This document shows, in pieces, positions 1 through 12,238 of a DNA stretch of 64,000 nucleotides. Origin of the DNA: Orthonyx spaldingii (lineage: Eukaryota > Chordata > Aves > Passeriformes > Orthonychidae); NCBI GenBank assembly GCA_013397795.1, contig VZTJ01000294.1, positions 545,311-609,310 on the forward strand, in the 5' to 3' direction. The notes beneath the pieces were generated by a model. It made no database searches. It had not been told where the DNA came from and saw only the letters and a program-made list of their open reading frames with translations. Made by a program: the position numbers and the translations under genes. Position 1 is the first letter of the stretch; each line of letters starts with the position of its first letter.

Positions 1-3000
1 TATTAGCCTGTTTGGAAGAATGTTTACTAGGACACATGTACTGTGTGCCTGTACTTGTCAAGTTTGCCTGTACTTGTCACACACCATTCCCAGTAGCTCC
101 CTTTCTGAGATTACTTCCTTGGCTGAGGTCCTCAAGACATCATGCAGTTTGATCTCTACACTTTCAAACACTCATCCCCCAAATATCCAAAAGATTCATG
201 ACCTACTTGGGCCAAATGGCAAGTTGAGTTTATCAGGGATAACACTTCATGTGAGCTGGACGCATTTATTTCTAACGCAATACATGAAGTTGATCTGTGT
301 CTGCGTGATGCCACAAGAGTAAGCTGAGGGAAGCAAACAGTGAATGAAACACATATATCCCTCTGGTGATGTCTCCAAGCAGCAAAACTAAACAGCAGCT
401 CCTATTCCTAACGCCCTTACTTCAAGCCTCTTACTAAGAGCTGTGAGCCTTAGAACCAGCAAACGAGTCAGGGTAGAACCATGCTGAAAATGGGGTGCTT
501 TCCACTTCTCAACATCCTCTTCTCATGTACACAGCCCTGCTCCTCCAAGAACAGCCTGGTTATTTTCACTACAAGCTCCATTACATCCCTTAAATGAGAA
601 GAGCAACCCACTCCTCCATAGCCATGGTTGTGTGAGCCAGTACTACCAGAATCTCTAACCATCAGTCCCTCTTGCTGACTGCAGGGACGAGGCAGAATGT
701 CAGCAAATGTCAGTCCTGACCTTGGCTTGTCTGGGTGTGAGGCAGCAGCCACCAGGTGTAAAACCCCAAAGCTCCAGTGGACTCACATCTTCCTGCACAA
801 TGGAGTTACAGAGCTCTTGTGGAACATATTTCTAAGGGAACACAGACACAGCATAGAACAGCTGCACCACTTAGAAAGTGTGTCCCTCCATTTCATGCTT
901 GTTATACTTTCCTAGGACATGCACTTGCTGCATGCACCTTTTGTAAGCCACTAAACTCCCTGAAAGCAGTGGATTAGGACTGTGAAGAGGATTATACCGA
1001 ATCATTTGTCTCTGCTGATCAGTACAAGAGAAGGACAGGGAGATTTTGACAAGTTTTATAAAATTATGACCACAAAAACCGGATTAAGTACTGCTCTACA
1101 AACAACAGGAGACAATAGTCATGACATTCTTCTCAGAAACTGAACAGCCATTCAACCAGAACTGACTCATTACTACTGCTGGAACCATTTTAATCCCACC
1201 CGTCCCCTCCAGGATGGACTCCTTGCTGCTCTAAAACAGGCAGGATATTTTTTTCAGGAAGCTCTAACTGCTACCTGAGGAATGAGATACAATTTTGCCC
1301 CAGGGAGAGCCAGGTGCTGTCCTTTGCTGCTTGTCTCACGAAAGTTGTCCCCTGCAATAGAGCACATTTGTATTGGATTAATGTAATCAAAGGCACCCTG
1401 CTGTCTGGTCACTGACCTGTCTGTAAACAACAGATGACATGATGCCTTGAGCTGCTACTGTATATAATTACCTATTGAGTTGTGACCATTGTAAACGAAA
1501 CAAAACCACAACTTCACCTGCTGCTGTGGGCCTGTTTTCCAGCAAGGCACAAAGCCTATCAGCACCTCAGCTCTGAGTGCCATTTTGTCCTTCACTGCTT
1601 CTCACATCTCCTCCAAACGAGTCTGTGTGCTCTTCCTCACACCTGGCACCATTTTCCCAGCTGCACTGGCAAGGCCTAACCTTTCTCTGTTCTTGCTTTA
1701 AATCTCTTTTATATCCTTCTCCTTTCATTCAACCTTTTGATGTTACAGCTTCCTCTCCTCTGCCTGCGTAAAGGTGAAAGTTTTCTGTCACCTGAATGTT
1801 TCTCACCTGCCCTGGGTTGTACCTACTGTGATAGAGGCCACAGGGACAGATTCCCACCTGATGTAAATCAGGCAGGTCTGCTGGGGTGATACACAATCAT
1901 GGATCACAGAAAACATGGTGAATAAGGAACACTATTCTCTGCTTTCCAGTACAAGAGTAAGATCAGTCAGAACCCGCTGCCTGTCAGCTCAAAACCAACA
2001 GGAAGTGGCTTCCACACCCTGTATGGTCCAACTGCAGAGCTCCTCACCCCAGGACACTACAAATGGAGCAATTGGACACCTTACTGGACGAACAAAACCC
2101 ACCGGGAGTCATGAAATACAAAGAACTCTCCTCAGGTTCAGACACTCCCCAAGTGTCTTCCCTTTCCTAAGTTGGAAACTGGAAAATATTCTGGGAATAC
2201 CACTGCACACCCACGGAACCCTTCCCCGAGCACACCCTGCAGGCTGCTGTCGGGGCCAGCACACCGGGGTAGGCGGAGCTGGCATGGGGCCCAGTGCAGA
2301 TCTTTATCACAGCAGTTCCCACCAGTGAGGAGCCAGCACCGAGTGTGTCAGTGCGGGTCTGTGCAGGCACGGGAGGGGCCCGATACCCCACAGGTGTCAC
2401 AGCAGGAGCAGTGACCTCCAGAGAGGATTTGGAGCTCACTAGCAACTGGCTCTGACAGCCAGTGAACTACAACTGCTGCTGCTGCAAGTCAGCAGCTCAT
2501 ACACACTTACCTCTGTTGTTCATCAGTAACTCAGAAGTTACTGGGACATGACATTCATGGAGATGTTCAAAGAAAAGGTTTCGCTACAATATCTGGCAAT
2601 GAAACAGAATTGACACTGCCAATGACAAGCTGCTTATTTGTCTTGGCTTTCTTTCCATTATCAAACTGAAAGTCTATTTGGCTGAATTAGACAAAAACTG
2701 CTTTCCCTTTTTCCTCTATTTTTTGTCAGAAGTCTGATATAAATCCCCCACACAAGAAGTATGATCAAGTTATATTTAGTATCACCATTTCTACTTCATT
2801 TACAAATGTTCTCATGAAAACCTATATACACCAAGACTGAAATGCACACAGGTCATGTTAAACATTATCTGAATTATTGCTTAGTGTCAGAACAGCTCAG
2901 ATTGTATAAAACTGCAGCAGCAAACTCATACATTAATCATTGAAGAACAGCTCACATACAAATAAAAGTATTTGATGTCATCATCTGGCTCAATATAAAC

Positions 3001-3879
3001 ATAGCTAGGCAACAGGAGCTTACAATGAATTGGATTTAACTACACTGACTTCAGTGTTTGCATAAGGAATCTTCTTTTAGAAAGTGATTTTTTTGAATTC
3101 CAAAGAGTTCCTTGCTTTGGAAATATTTTGGAGAACACGAACAAAAGCTTCTTGTTTGAGACATTATATAGGAAATAGCATTAAAGACAAAAGGTAACAT
3201 TTCAGAATATGTGATTGTAGACTCTATCTTGGAAAAGCCTCCTGAAGAACAGTTGGTTATTGGAAATATTTAAAAAGTAATTTAATCACCGATTTCCAGG
3301 ACAGTTTGCACTCCTCGTGTTCTCTGAATCAACCAAGCTCCAGTTCTTACCAGATCACCCAGTACCAGCAGAAATGACTGTTTGTTTGAGACATCTTCTT
3401 AGGCTCTCCCTTAAGGGTCACTGGGAACGAGCAATGAATTAAGGCAATAGTAAAATGATGCATTTAGCTGCTTGAATCCTTTTGTGAATGAAGAGGGGTC
3501 TGATCAATTCCTATTTACCTCAGCACAATTCTTGTTTCAGAATGGACTTTGGGGGGTTCATCACTGCCTAACAGAGAACGTTAATGCTTCCATTAATGCT
3601 ACATGTAAAAACTTGGAAGATGTATTTGGAGACATGGGAACAAGAAGGAGCAGATTACTATCAAGTACTGCTGACAGGAAGCCATTGGTACTGGAGAAGG
3701 TGAGGCTGGACTGATCAGACAGCAACGATCTGAGAGAGAACATTACATTAAACAGTGAAAACAAACAGGACCCATTTGCTGTGGAGCAGCAGCGCTGAGT
3801 GACTCATGCTATTGAACAATCCTGACTCGAACCTGTTGAGGATCTTGGCCCAGCCTTCCCTTTTCAGCATTAATCCGAC
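1..3879. other. No supported gene; left flank
   Basis: I see no exon I would defend. A 15-nt direct repeat (TGCCTGTACTTGTCA) occurs at 46-60 and 65-79. It may be intron of the gene starting at the 4.15-kb donor. Confidence 0.5.
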
Positions 3880-4460
3880 TAGAAACGTGTCGATAACCCC
3901 CTGGGCTGCCGCCTGGCAGCTGGATAGCCAGCAGCGAGAGCCCGGCAGCGGCAGCAGCAGCCCGGCGGTGCCGCCGCAGGCTCGGAGGGGCGGCTGGCGG
4001 GGCGCGGGGCTCGCAGGTGCCGGCTCGGAGCTCGGGCACCGCGGCCATCCCCACCCACCCAGCACCCACGAGTCAAACCCCGGGCTGCGGCAGCAACAGG
4101 GCGCCCGCGGTGCCCCGGAGCCCGCGGCAGCTCCCGGGCCGCTACTCACATGGCGAGGGGCCGGGCGGGGTGCGCTGCCTCCCTCTCCAGCAAAGATGGC
4201 TTTCGGCTCCGCGCCTGCTGCCAACAGTCTCCTACTGTTGTAGGCACTGGTGTTGGGAGAGGAGGGGTAGGCACCGGCTACTGAGCATGCCTGCGCCTCA
4301 CATCACAGGGTAGGAAGCAGAGGCGAGGCACGGAGGTACCCCCTCCACACCCTCCTGCCAGGCGGGAGCGAGTCCTGGAGTGACGAGGGCGAAGGCAGTC
4401 TCTGGCTCCTGCCCGCATCCCGCCCCCTCCCGCACCGAGCGGGGAGAGCCGCGCTGGGTG
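3880..4460. promoter_or_regulatory. CpG island, possibly bidirectional promoter
   Basis: Dense CpG with GC-rich runs such as CCCGCGGCAGCTCCCGGG. A strong minus-strand donor (CAT|GTGAGT, exon end at 4150) and a plus-strand exon candidate at 4573 suggest transcription both ways. AAAGATGGC near 4192 resembles a YY1 site. No protein on either strand is convincing; the long frames here are GC artefacts. Confidence 0.6.
4150..4230 (-). other. Candidate first exon of an unidentified minus-strand gene
   Basis: Read on the minus strand, CCCTCGCCAT is followed directly by GTGAGTAGC. There is no in-frame ATG before it, but GCCAT plus a G at the next exon would make a start codon split by the intron. 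The 5' end is a placeholder. The rest of the gene would lie to the left, mostly or wholly outside the window. Confidence 0.3.
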
Positions 4461-4572
4461 TGGTCACCGGAGTGGGCTCATTGCAGCCAGCAGCCCTGGG
4501 GGGGGGTTAGGTGAAAACCATTGTGTGTTTCTCTAACCACCTTCTTTCTCGCTTTCTCCCTCTCCTCTCTAG

Positions 4573-4638
4573 AAACAAAAATTTTAAAAAAGGAAGAGAA
4601 TGACGAAAGGTGCTGCTATTCAGTCCCTGATGTCATGG
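4573..4638 (+). other. Candidate 66-nt plus-strand exon
   Basis: A long pyrimidine tract (TTTCTCCCTCTCCTCTCTAG) precedes it and TGG|GTGAGT ends it. ATG at 4600 opens 13 codons (MTKGAAIQSLMSW) in phase 0. I do not recognise the peptide. Spliced to 9362 it reads only a few more codons to TAA, so it may be a 5' leader exon of the small Cys/His gene or part of a non-coding transcript. Confidence 0.35.
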
Positions 4639-7600
4639 GTGAGTACTTGTGAAGGAAAACCCCTAACACAGAGCAAATCCAGAGACAGATAAACTACTAG
4701 ATCAACCACTGATTCTGGAAAGGTTGTGTCTCTCAGATGCACAGCCCTTGCTTCTGGCTTAGATTTCCCCTCACACAGCCTAAATCCAGGCACCCAACCT
4801 CACCCTTCATTAACATTAGCACTTCCCTTGCACGCCCCATCTCCCTGTACAGAACAAAACTTACTCTGAAGCAGCACATCTTCCTTTGCATTCAAACCAG
4901 GGCCTCCACATACTCTAAACAGAAGCAAAGGAATAAAAGTCTGCATGGTTTTTCAAGAAGTGGCATTTAACATTGCTGTCCCCAATGATACCTTGTTCAC
5001 TTGTAAAAAGATACTTCACCTGTCCCTGCCTTCACTAATTTTCCATGGATGTCAGTGGCAGCTAGCACTATCCATTCAAACCAGGTATTTGGGTAAGGCA
5101 GATAGCTTTTCTAAGAATCTAGACCTCAAGTCATGGAGTGCCTGTTGGGAATAAAGTACAACAGTGTCATCAGATCAAATCTGTGTTTTCTGACGTGGAA
5201 ATCTAAGAAAAGGTGAATAGTTCCTCAAAGCAATAGGCAAACACACCACAGTTACTGGGGGCGAGCAACACATCAATCCCAATTTCTCAACTTGTTATCA
5301 ACCAGTTGAGTATTTTCATGGAGAATGCAGTCAGGGAACGTGACAACACCCACAGCCCAGACATTAGGACACTCAGTTGTTGCCCAAATCCAGGCTCAGA
5401 TGTTATCACAGCCCTGGGCAGTCAGCTCTGAAGGGATCCAGCTCCTTGGGGAACTGTGGAACTCCTCAGAGTGGCCTAGGCACAGGAACCTCTCTCCCTT
5501 CTCCCTCTGCTGCCTGAGAGCTTGCTGGCTGCATTAAAGACTCCTCATACCTCCTGCCACTGGAGGGTGATTCTGTCTCTTCTGCCGAAGCTAATTATCT
5601 GCATGAATGAATAAATGTCACTTCAGGCAGCACTTTGAGCCTTCGTTTTTTTGCTCACATATTAGACTCGTAAGAGCCTGGCCCTGAGAAACTTTTCCTG
5701 ATGGAAGTAGAAAACACTTCCAAGTGTATATTCTCTATGGAAAGATGGAGTTTCAACCAACTGGTATGCCCTGATGACAATCAGGAGATTCCCAACTACC
5801 TTTAAGTTTTCTCCATCAACAGATGCCTTAGCTCAGCACTTTCCATCAGGAATTCCTCCATAACTTTTCCCTCCTGAGGAGAGTTTACTTTTTCAGATAT
5901 CCTAAACAAAGATATATTTGTATGATACCCCTACAGCACACAGCCACACCAGCACCCACACACAGGATTGCACCAAACACAGGTACCACCTGCTACCAGG
6001 CACGTTGTCACCTGATTCTTCAAACCCAGCCCACATCTGAACATTGAGAAAGTGGGAAGTCATGCCTGGCTTGTGAGGCAGGAGCTTCTGGGACAGAGAG
6101 ACTTTCTATGAGACCTGTCTGCCCCTTCTGTGGTCTCACTTCAAGTCATTACTACAACTACATGGAGGGTGGAACAAGTACTGATGTAGACCAAAGCTCA
6201 CAAGACTCAAAAAAAACCCAAAACCCTGGAAGGCTCCAACCCCAACATATTAAAATGTTTTATTACACAAACTATCCAGAGCAAATGATGCAGTGTTTGT
6301 GCTGACCCCATGCCAGCTTTATCCTGATTGAAGTGGAACAGAAAATACCCACACAAGCATAAAGGTGAAATAGCAGTCAGAAAAATTAGAAATCAGACAT
6401 TAGCAGAAGCATTCCACTACAGGGAAAATACCTCAGACCCTGTGAAAATAGTGCAGAATGAGCTGAAGCTGTGTCAGTGCCCCACATCCTATGGCCATGG
6501 CTTCCTCCAGTGTGGCACCAGAGAGTTCTCAAAACCAAATTAAACAACATCATTGCACTATAGCTGCTAAAAAAGAACTTCCTACCAGCTAATGAAGGCA
6601 TCACCATTCCAATCCAAGAAGGCTCATGATCCTGAAGAAAATCCACAGCTAAACTGGGGGACATTTTCCTTTAGCCCTACATTCCCTGGAGCTTGCAGAC
6701 TGCCATTAAAGGCTACCAAAGCCTTTGGTGTCAGAAGAGATGCAGAGACACCCTGTGGTGGCACAAATAATATGACCAGAATTAGTTCAAACAGCTTAAA
6801 TTTCATTTAAGTCACAGAACTAAATCAGAAAATCTGAATCCTGGGGACACAGAGAAATTGTCCCCCAGTTGCCATTCAGGTACTTTCCTGTCTCCAGGCC
6901 TCCTTTCCTTTCTGGCATTTTTTGCTCTGTGTGTTTGCACTGCCACAAAGATTTTACCTCTAATTCTGTTTGGTATAATAATAACAGCTGGATCAGGGCT
7001 GGTAAAATTGGACAAGATGGAAATGCTCCACTTTTGAAAATAACTTCCTGCATCTTTAGCCTGCCCATCTTGGGTATGGAAAACAGTCTGCTTTGTAAAC
7101 CATTGGTGGTGGTTTTTTACCCCATCCATAATTGTATTTTGTCCTGAAGTAAAATTTTATATATGAAGGCAGTTTCAGAGCCACCAATACACTGCTCAGG
7201 ATGTTCAGGAATGAAAGCCATCAACAACCATCACCAGTGGAAATCAATTCTGGCATCTGGAGTCTTGCAGGTACTGGACCTTGCTTATAATTAACTAGGG
7301 GCAACCTGTAGATACAGCACTGAGGCTCCTGAAAGTGTTGCCTACTGCTGTTACACGATCTTCATCTGAAGGAAATGTGTTTTCTCACAGATCTGCAAGT
7401 AGGATCCCCATTTAGAAGAGTCATTATGTAATCCATAGGTTTAGGGACTGTCCATATAATAGAGTAAATCTCAGGGCTAGCCACAGTAACACTGGGAGTG
7501 GTTACCTTGGCTCACAAAACAAAACAACACTATTAGTGCTAAATCAGAAAGGTGAGAGCAGTTAATTGGTATATAGAAAGCAATGGTAATTAAGTTGCAC

Positions 7601-9361
7601 AAGATTTGAGTAGAAAATAAACACAAGGAATAAATCAATTAATCAAATGCTGTGTTTTCAAATCTTCTGATCTGGCAATGCATTTAAACAAAGTATAGGA
7701 GGAATTCCCCCTAAATCATCAGAACTTATTACACTGGAAACTCAGCACACAGCCAGACAAATTCATCTTTAACAGAGAAATTAAAGGCTATACATGTCCA
7801 AAGTACAATTTTTCAAAAACTATTGTCTAAAAGGATTAAGAAAAGATCTCTTCTAAGTATCTTCAATCCTTTGTCACCAAGTTTTACATGTTTATTTTCA
7901 GTGGCTCATTTTCTTCTCTTGAGTTTTTAGACAAAAGAAATTGGTACTGAAAGACCCTGCCTTTGCAGCTCACCTCTCAGAAGTAAGACAGATGCCTGCC
8001 TGCCTAGTTGCTGCTTTTATTAGCTACAGGTGGTCTGTTCTGCAGAGCCTCACCTCAGCACCACTGCACTCAAATGGGTCTTGAACTTGCAGATTATTTT
8101 GTCACAAATTAAAACCTCAAGTCTGTAATTGTGGGGTGTGTACTTTTCTTTCACTCACATATTCTATTCATTCCTTCCTAGCATATTAGTGCTTCAGTGA
8201 TAATTTCCTTTTACAGGTCAGTGAATTGTTTGTAATTCCTTTCATAAATTGCCTTTTCTGCCATTCCTGTGGGAGATACAGGTTCAACTTACCTGGGTTC
8301 TGTTAAAACACTGTGTGTCTCCTTACCAAGCCTGAGTAGCAAGGTGTGACATCTATGCTCCTTCAAGGTATTTACAATTCCTAGTTAATATGTATTTATC
8401 TAAAATTCTGGTAAACATTTATAACGTGATGAAAAACTATGCAGGTGTGATCCTGCAAAGCATTGCACAGTGAGGCCCAGTCCTTCCTGCCTGTGTGTAT
8501 CCCTGTGGTAAGAACTGGGTATAGGGAACTCTACTTAAAAGGCTGGGAGGGGCTGAGGGGGGAGGAGGCACAGGGAGGGAAGAGGAGTAAAAGCAGAAAA
8601 GTTAAAAATGGTTGCCAATTTTGTTTTTAAGCCTACAAACTTTGTGTGATTTGTTTTTGGAAGATTTGTGGAAAATATTTGTTTTCAGGCAGGAACAAGA
8701 CAATAGACAGAGGAGGGGGTGAACATGACCCTCCAAGTCAAGCAACCAAAAGTTAATGCAATTACCAAATATCAAATGTAGAGCAGAGGGACTAATTCGA
8801 TCAGAGAGGCCAAAGGGGTAATTCTTGGAGACAAAGCATTGCAACGCGGAAATGCAGACAAATCAACTGCTTTATCTAAAGAAAAAGGAAACAATTTCCA
8901 AGCCTTAACTAAAATCCCCAGTTGGTTCTTCATCTTTCCTGGGGTCTGGTTTTGCCTAGCAGTGTTTGTTCCATCTCGCATTTATTTCACTGCTCCTGGT
9001 CCCTGCACAAAGCTGTTTCCCTGGCTCCTGGCTCTTTGCTTGCATCAAACAAGCTGCCTCTACTCTTGGGTTAAGGAACTGCTTAATCATGAAAGAGAAC
9101 TCGCAGAGGGAAATATTCATTATATTTAATGTCCAAGCCTACTTTCCATAATTACGTGGAATAGAGCAAGGATATCCAGAGTCACTTTGTGCCTGCAGGA
9201 TTTTTCAGAGCAGGTATTTGCTTCATCTGATGGGAAGTGGCTGCTCACTGATCTCGACTGGACTCCTGCGCCACCGGGACCCTCACAGGTTTGTAGATTT
9301 CACCAGGTACAACACAGCAAAGGAGAGGCTTTCAAACAGCTACTCAGTCTTCTGTTTTCAG
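4639..9361. other. No supported gene between 4.6 and 9.4 kb
   Basis: Short open frames only, none with protein-like composition. A purine/G-rich tract lies at 8541-8606. The stretch may be intron of a transcript joining 4638 to about 9362. Confidence 0.5.
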
Positions 9362-9380
9362 CTAAGCAGGTGCTGTTGTT

Positions 9381-9524
9381 ATGACAGATAAAATGAGCTG
9401 GCACAAAGGAAAGAAGGAACTCACAGAAGAAAGCACAGGAGATGGAAAGCACATCCGAAAAAAGCGAGAACGGCTGTTCAAGAAGAGATTTTCTCGACTG
9501 AGCTTCTTCTCTGGCTCTCCTAAG
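9381..9524 (+). other. Overlapping upstream ORF before the small Cys/His gene
   Basis: ATG at 9381, with another at 9393 in the same frame, reads 47 codons to TAA at 9522-9524 and overlaps the 9442 start in a different frame. It stops before the splice donor, so it cannot connect to the Cys/His exon. If the transcript starts upstream it would act as an overlapping uORF. Nothing suggests its product is used. Confidence 0.3.
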
Positions 9525-11845
9525 AATAAATTGTAAGTACATCCAAGATTATATTTTGCATACATTTTCAAACAAGAAATTTTGTGAGTTTTTCCAGAGC
9601 AGCTTTGGAAGAGCCACAGATACCCTGTTACCTCTGCTGTATTACCAGTTTCACAAACAAGGAACCAGGCTAATTAAACAACTTCAGCTAAAAACTAGCA
9701 AGTCACTGGCAGCACTAGAGATGGAAATAACTTCTCCAAGCCTTGTGTGTCTGTGTATTTATCTTATATCCATTTCCCTATGCTTCCAGCAGGAGATTAG
9801 CAGGGGCAGCATCTCTGTTTCTCCAGGTACACACCAGCACTGCCACTGGGACACCCAGGACAGTTTCCAGCAGTAACTTGGCTGCAGGTTTTGTTGCACC
9901 ACAGCTGTAACTGAGGTGCAATGGAAAATGTCAGTCTATGGGCAGCAGTAAAAATCACTGTTCAAGAAATATAATGATACCAAATTTGTTGAACCAGAGC
10001 ATAATTACTGCTTGTGTTCCTACAATAGTGCCTTTATTTTGTCTTTTCACTTAGAAGGAGAAAAAGGGAAACAAAACAAAAAGACAAACAAATAGTAACT
10101 ACTCATATTTTTTAACCAAAGTAAGCAGAAGCAAAAGTGATTTTGAGCTTAGTGCTTTGTGAATGTTTTGAGTTATTGAAATCATTCTTACAGGATTTGA
10201 AATTCTCTTCTTATGTCTTTCCCCTTGGTATTATTATTCCTTAACATGAAGTAAACTGAGTGTATGCACCATGCTAAGACCAGGAGGGGTTTCCAAAAAA
10301 TGTCTTTTCTCATCCAAGAGCTGTTTTCCCTACAGAGCTCCTAAAAGGAGTCTGTCTTTGATAATTATCATGAAATTACCGTCTTAGCAGGAAGTGCACG
10401 CAAGTCTCCACAATTACTCAGCTAACTGCATTAGGCTTGATAGCCACAGCAGCTGGTTCCAGGCTCCACATAAGATTAAAACACACTAGCAAGAAATGAA
10501 CCTGAGAGCCAGATTTTTCCCTCAGACTGATCTAATTGCAGCACAACTAATACCAAGGGCTTGGTTTTGGGATTTTTCTTGCTGCACTGCCGAGGAACTG
10601 GACTAGAAACATAGTCAAACATCCAACAAGTGAATTACTGCTGTGAATGTTCTCTGTTGTTCATAATTTCACTGAAGAATGCATTCAGGAGGCAGACAAA
10701 TACAACTGAAGCAGTAAAATCATGTTTTCGGAACACTGATCCTTATTTGTAAGTGCTAAATATGAATTTCCCCCAGTTTGAGCTAAAAGAAAAAAAAAAT
10801 TAAAAATTGAACAATAATCTAGTAACCTCCCATGGTACTCCCACATTAATGGAGACAGAGTCAGCCTTCAGACTTTACTGGATCTATTTCTACAGACACA
10901 TTGCATGGCAGTGGTTTTTAAAGACATTCAAGCTGTCAGGGCTTACAGAACTTCCACAGTGGCGTAGCCAAATCAGATCATCTCTACAATGTCAGCACTG
11001 ATTTGTGAGCTCTTGTAAGGGATTATGTAGGTAAAATAGAAGGGTGTATAATTTGGTCAGGAGAGCTTTCCTTTCAGCTCTTCCATCTCTGTTCAAGGCC
11101 AGTGCAATATAGAGCTCATCTACTGGCCAGCTCTAGTGTGCGCTGCTGGAGCACACAAGTAGGAAAAGAACCTTTATGATGATTTGGGTTGCACTAGGTC
11201 AGGTACACAGAGCTGTATGGAATTTGTCTTCATGCAAACACACGAGGCTCGTGCCACAATCATCCACAGAAGAGTTGCACGTTAAAGCTCCTACCCAGTT
11301 AGCTGACATCACTCTTTTACGGTTTTGCTTCAATGATGAACATCCCTTAATAATTCTGTGTTCTAAAACTAATGGCTTATCACTGCCACCACAGCACCAG
11401 AGCCAGACTCTCCTTTTTCCTGTCCATCCCTGTTTTTTTCAGGTGGCCACACACTGCACCCACTCCTGGAGTGTCACAGGTACAGCCTCTGGAAGGGTTC
11501 ATAAATCACACACTAATTGCTTCTGCTGCCCTCATCCATCTGGGAAGTGCATGGGCTGAACTTGTCACCTCTCTTTGTGACCGTTCCAGCCCTCAGGGAA
11601 GAAGCCAGCTCTCTGAAGACAAGCGGAGGTGTTTACACAGGAAAGGTTCCAAGCGGCTGAAGCCGGCGCGGGAGGAAATGTGCTCCCTGAGGCAGCCGCG
11701 CTCCGGGAAGATGTGCCCGAAATGCGAGATCCTGCTGTGCCGCAAATGCGAGACCCTGCACTCGGAGCGCGGCTTCATCGCCCACAGCCTGCTCGACCAC
11801 TACGACACGGGAGGGGCCGCAGCCCTGCTCTGCTGGGGCTGCTGA
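9442..11845 (+). CDS. Small Cys/His-cluster protein, two exons (9442-9533, 11590-11845)
   Basis: Exon A runs from ATG at 9442 (GAGATGG context, in-frame TGA upstream at 9394) to TT|GTAAGT at 9533. Exon B follows GACCGTTCCAG at 11590 and ends TGA at 11845. The junction completes a Phe codon, giving 115 residues. Residues 1-60 are Ser- and Lys/Arg-rich with SKKRFSRLSFFSGSP and no signal peptide or membrane segment. Residues 73-101 hold C-x2-C-x4-C-x2-C-x3-H-x7-H-x4-H (CPKCEILLCRKC, then HSERGFIAHSLLDH), which probably binds zinc and ends in a short Ala/Leu/Cys tail. The cluster resembles the C-terminus of human C17orf50 as I remember it, so I give no symbol. It lies tail-to-tail with PIK3CB. 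Exon B is much richer in GC than its surroundings. Function unknown. Confidence 0.6.
9534..11589 (+). other. Intron of the small Cys/His gene
   Basis: A 2056-nt phase-2 intron, GTAAGT to TTCCAG. No repeat or other exon recognised. An open frame continues upstream from exon B through the acceptor, but its composition is not protein-like. Confidence 0.5.
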
Positions 11846-12232
11846 AAGCTTTGGTGTGGGGTCCTGCCAGGACCTGAGCACATCCCACAGGCTAAAGCTG
11901 GGATCCCTCAGGATATCTGGGTCCATCAGGATGTCTGGGTCCTGTGCGAGCTCTGTGCAGCCTCAGCCGCTCTCTAGTTCAGTCTGTCCGTAGCAGATGC
12001 ACATTTAACCAGCATAAACCCTGCAAACAAAGATCTGTAAGCTTAAAATTTCTCAGCTGTTAAGGACAGAGAATGGTTTCAGAAATATTCTCCAGAGCTT
12101 TCCTTTTCCTCTCAAGCAAACATGATTATCCCATTGAGCTGCAAAAACATGTGTCACTATTACATGCAGAACCGCTGGGTGCATTACACTGACCTGCAAT
12201 GCATTTGTTTGCTTCAGTGTTGTTTGTGGAAT

Positions 12233-12238
12233 ATTAAA
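12233..12238 (+). terminator. Candidate poly(A) signal for the small Cys/His gene
   Basis: ATTAAA lies about 390 nt after the TGA at 11845 and is followed by CGTTTTATTTTTAAATT, a U-rich stretch. It is the first reasonable signal downstream. Confidence 0.35.

Noticed and set aside
3351..3420. Possible 70-nt minus-strand exon ending CTG|GTAAGA with an ATG inside
   Set aside because: The donor is good but the acceptor tract is weak and the peptide is not protein-like; no partner exon found.
3748..4224. 158-codon minus-strand frame over the left CpG island
   Set aside because: It starts at TTG, not ATG, is Ala/Pro/Gly-rich as expected from GC-rich DNA, and runs through the strong donor at 4149.
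11372..11589. Open frame extending upstream of the Cys/His exon as a single-exon gene
   Set aside because: Composition is not protein-like before 11590, while a TTCCAG acceptor there joins in phase to exon A.
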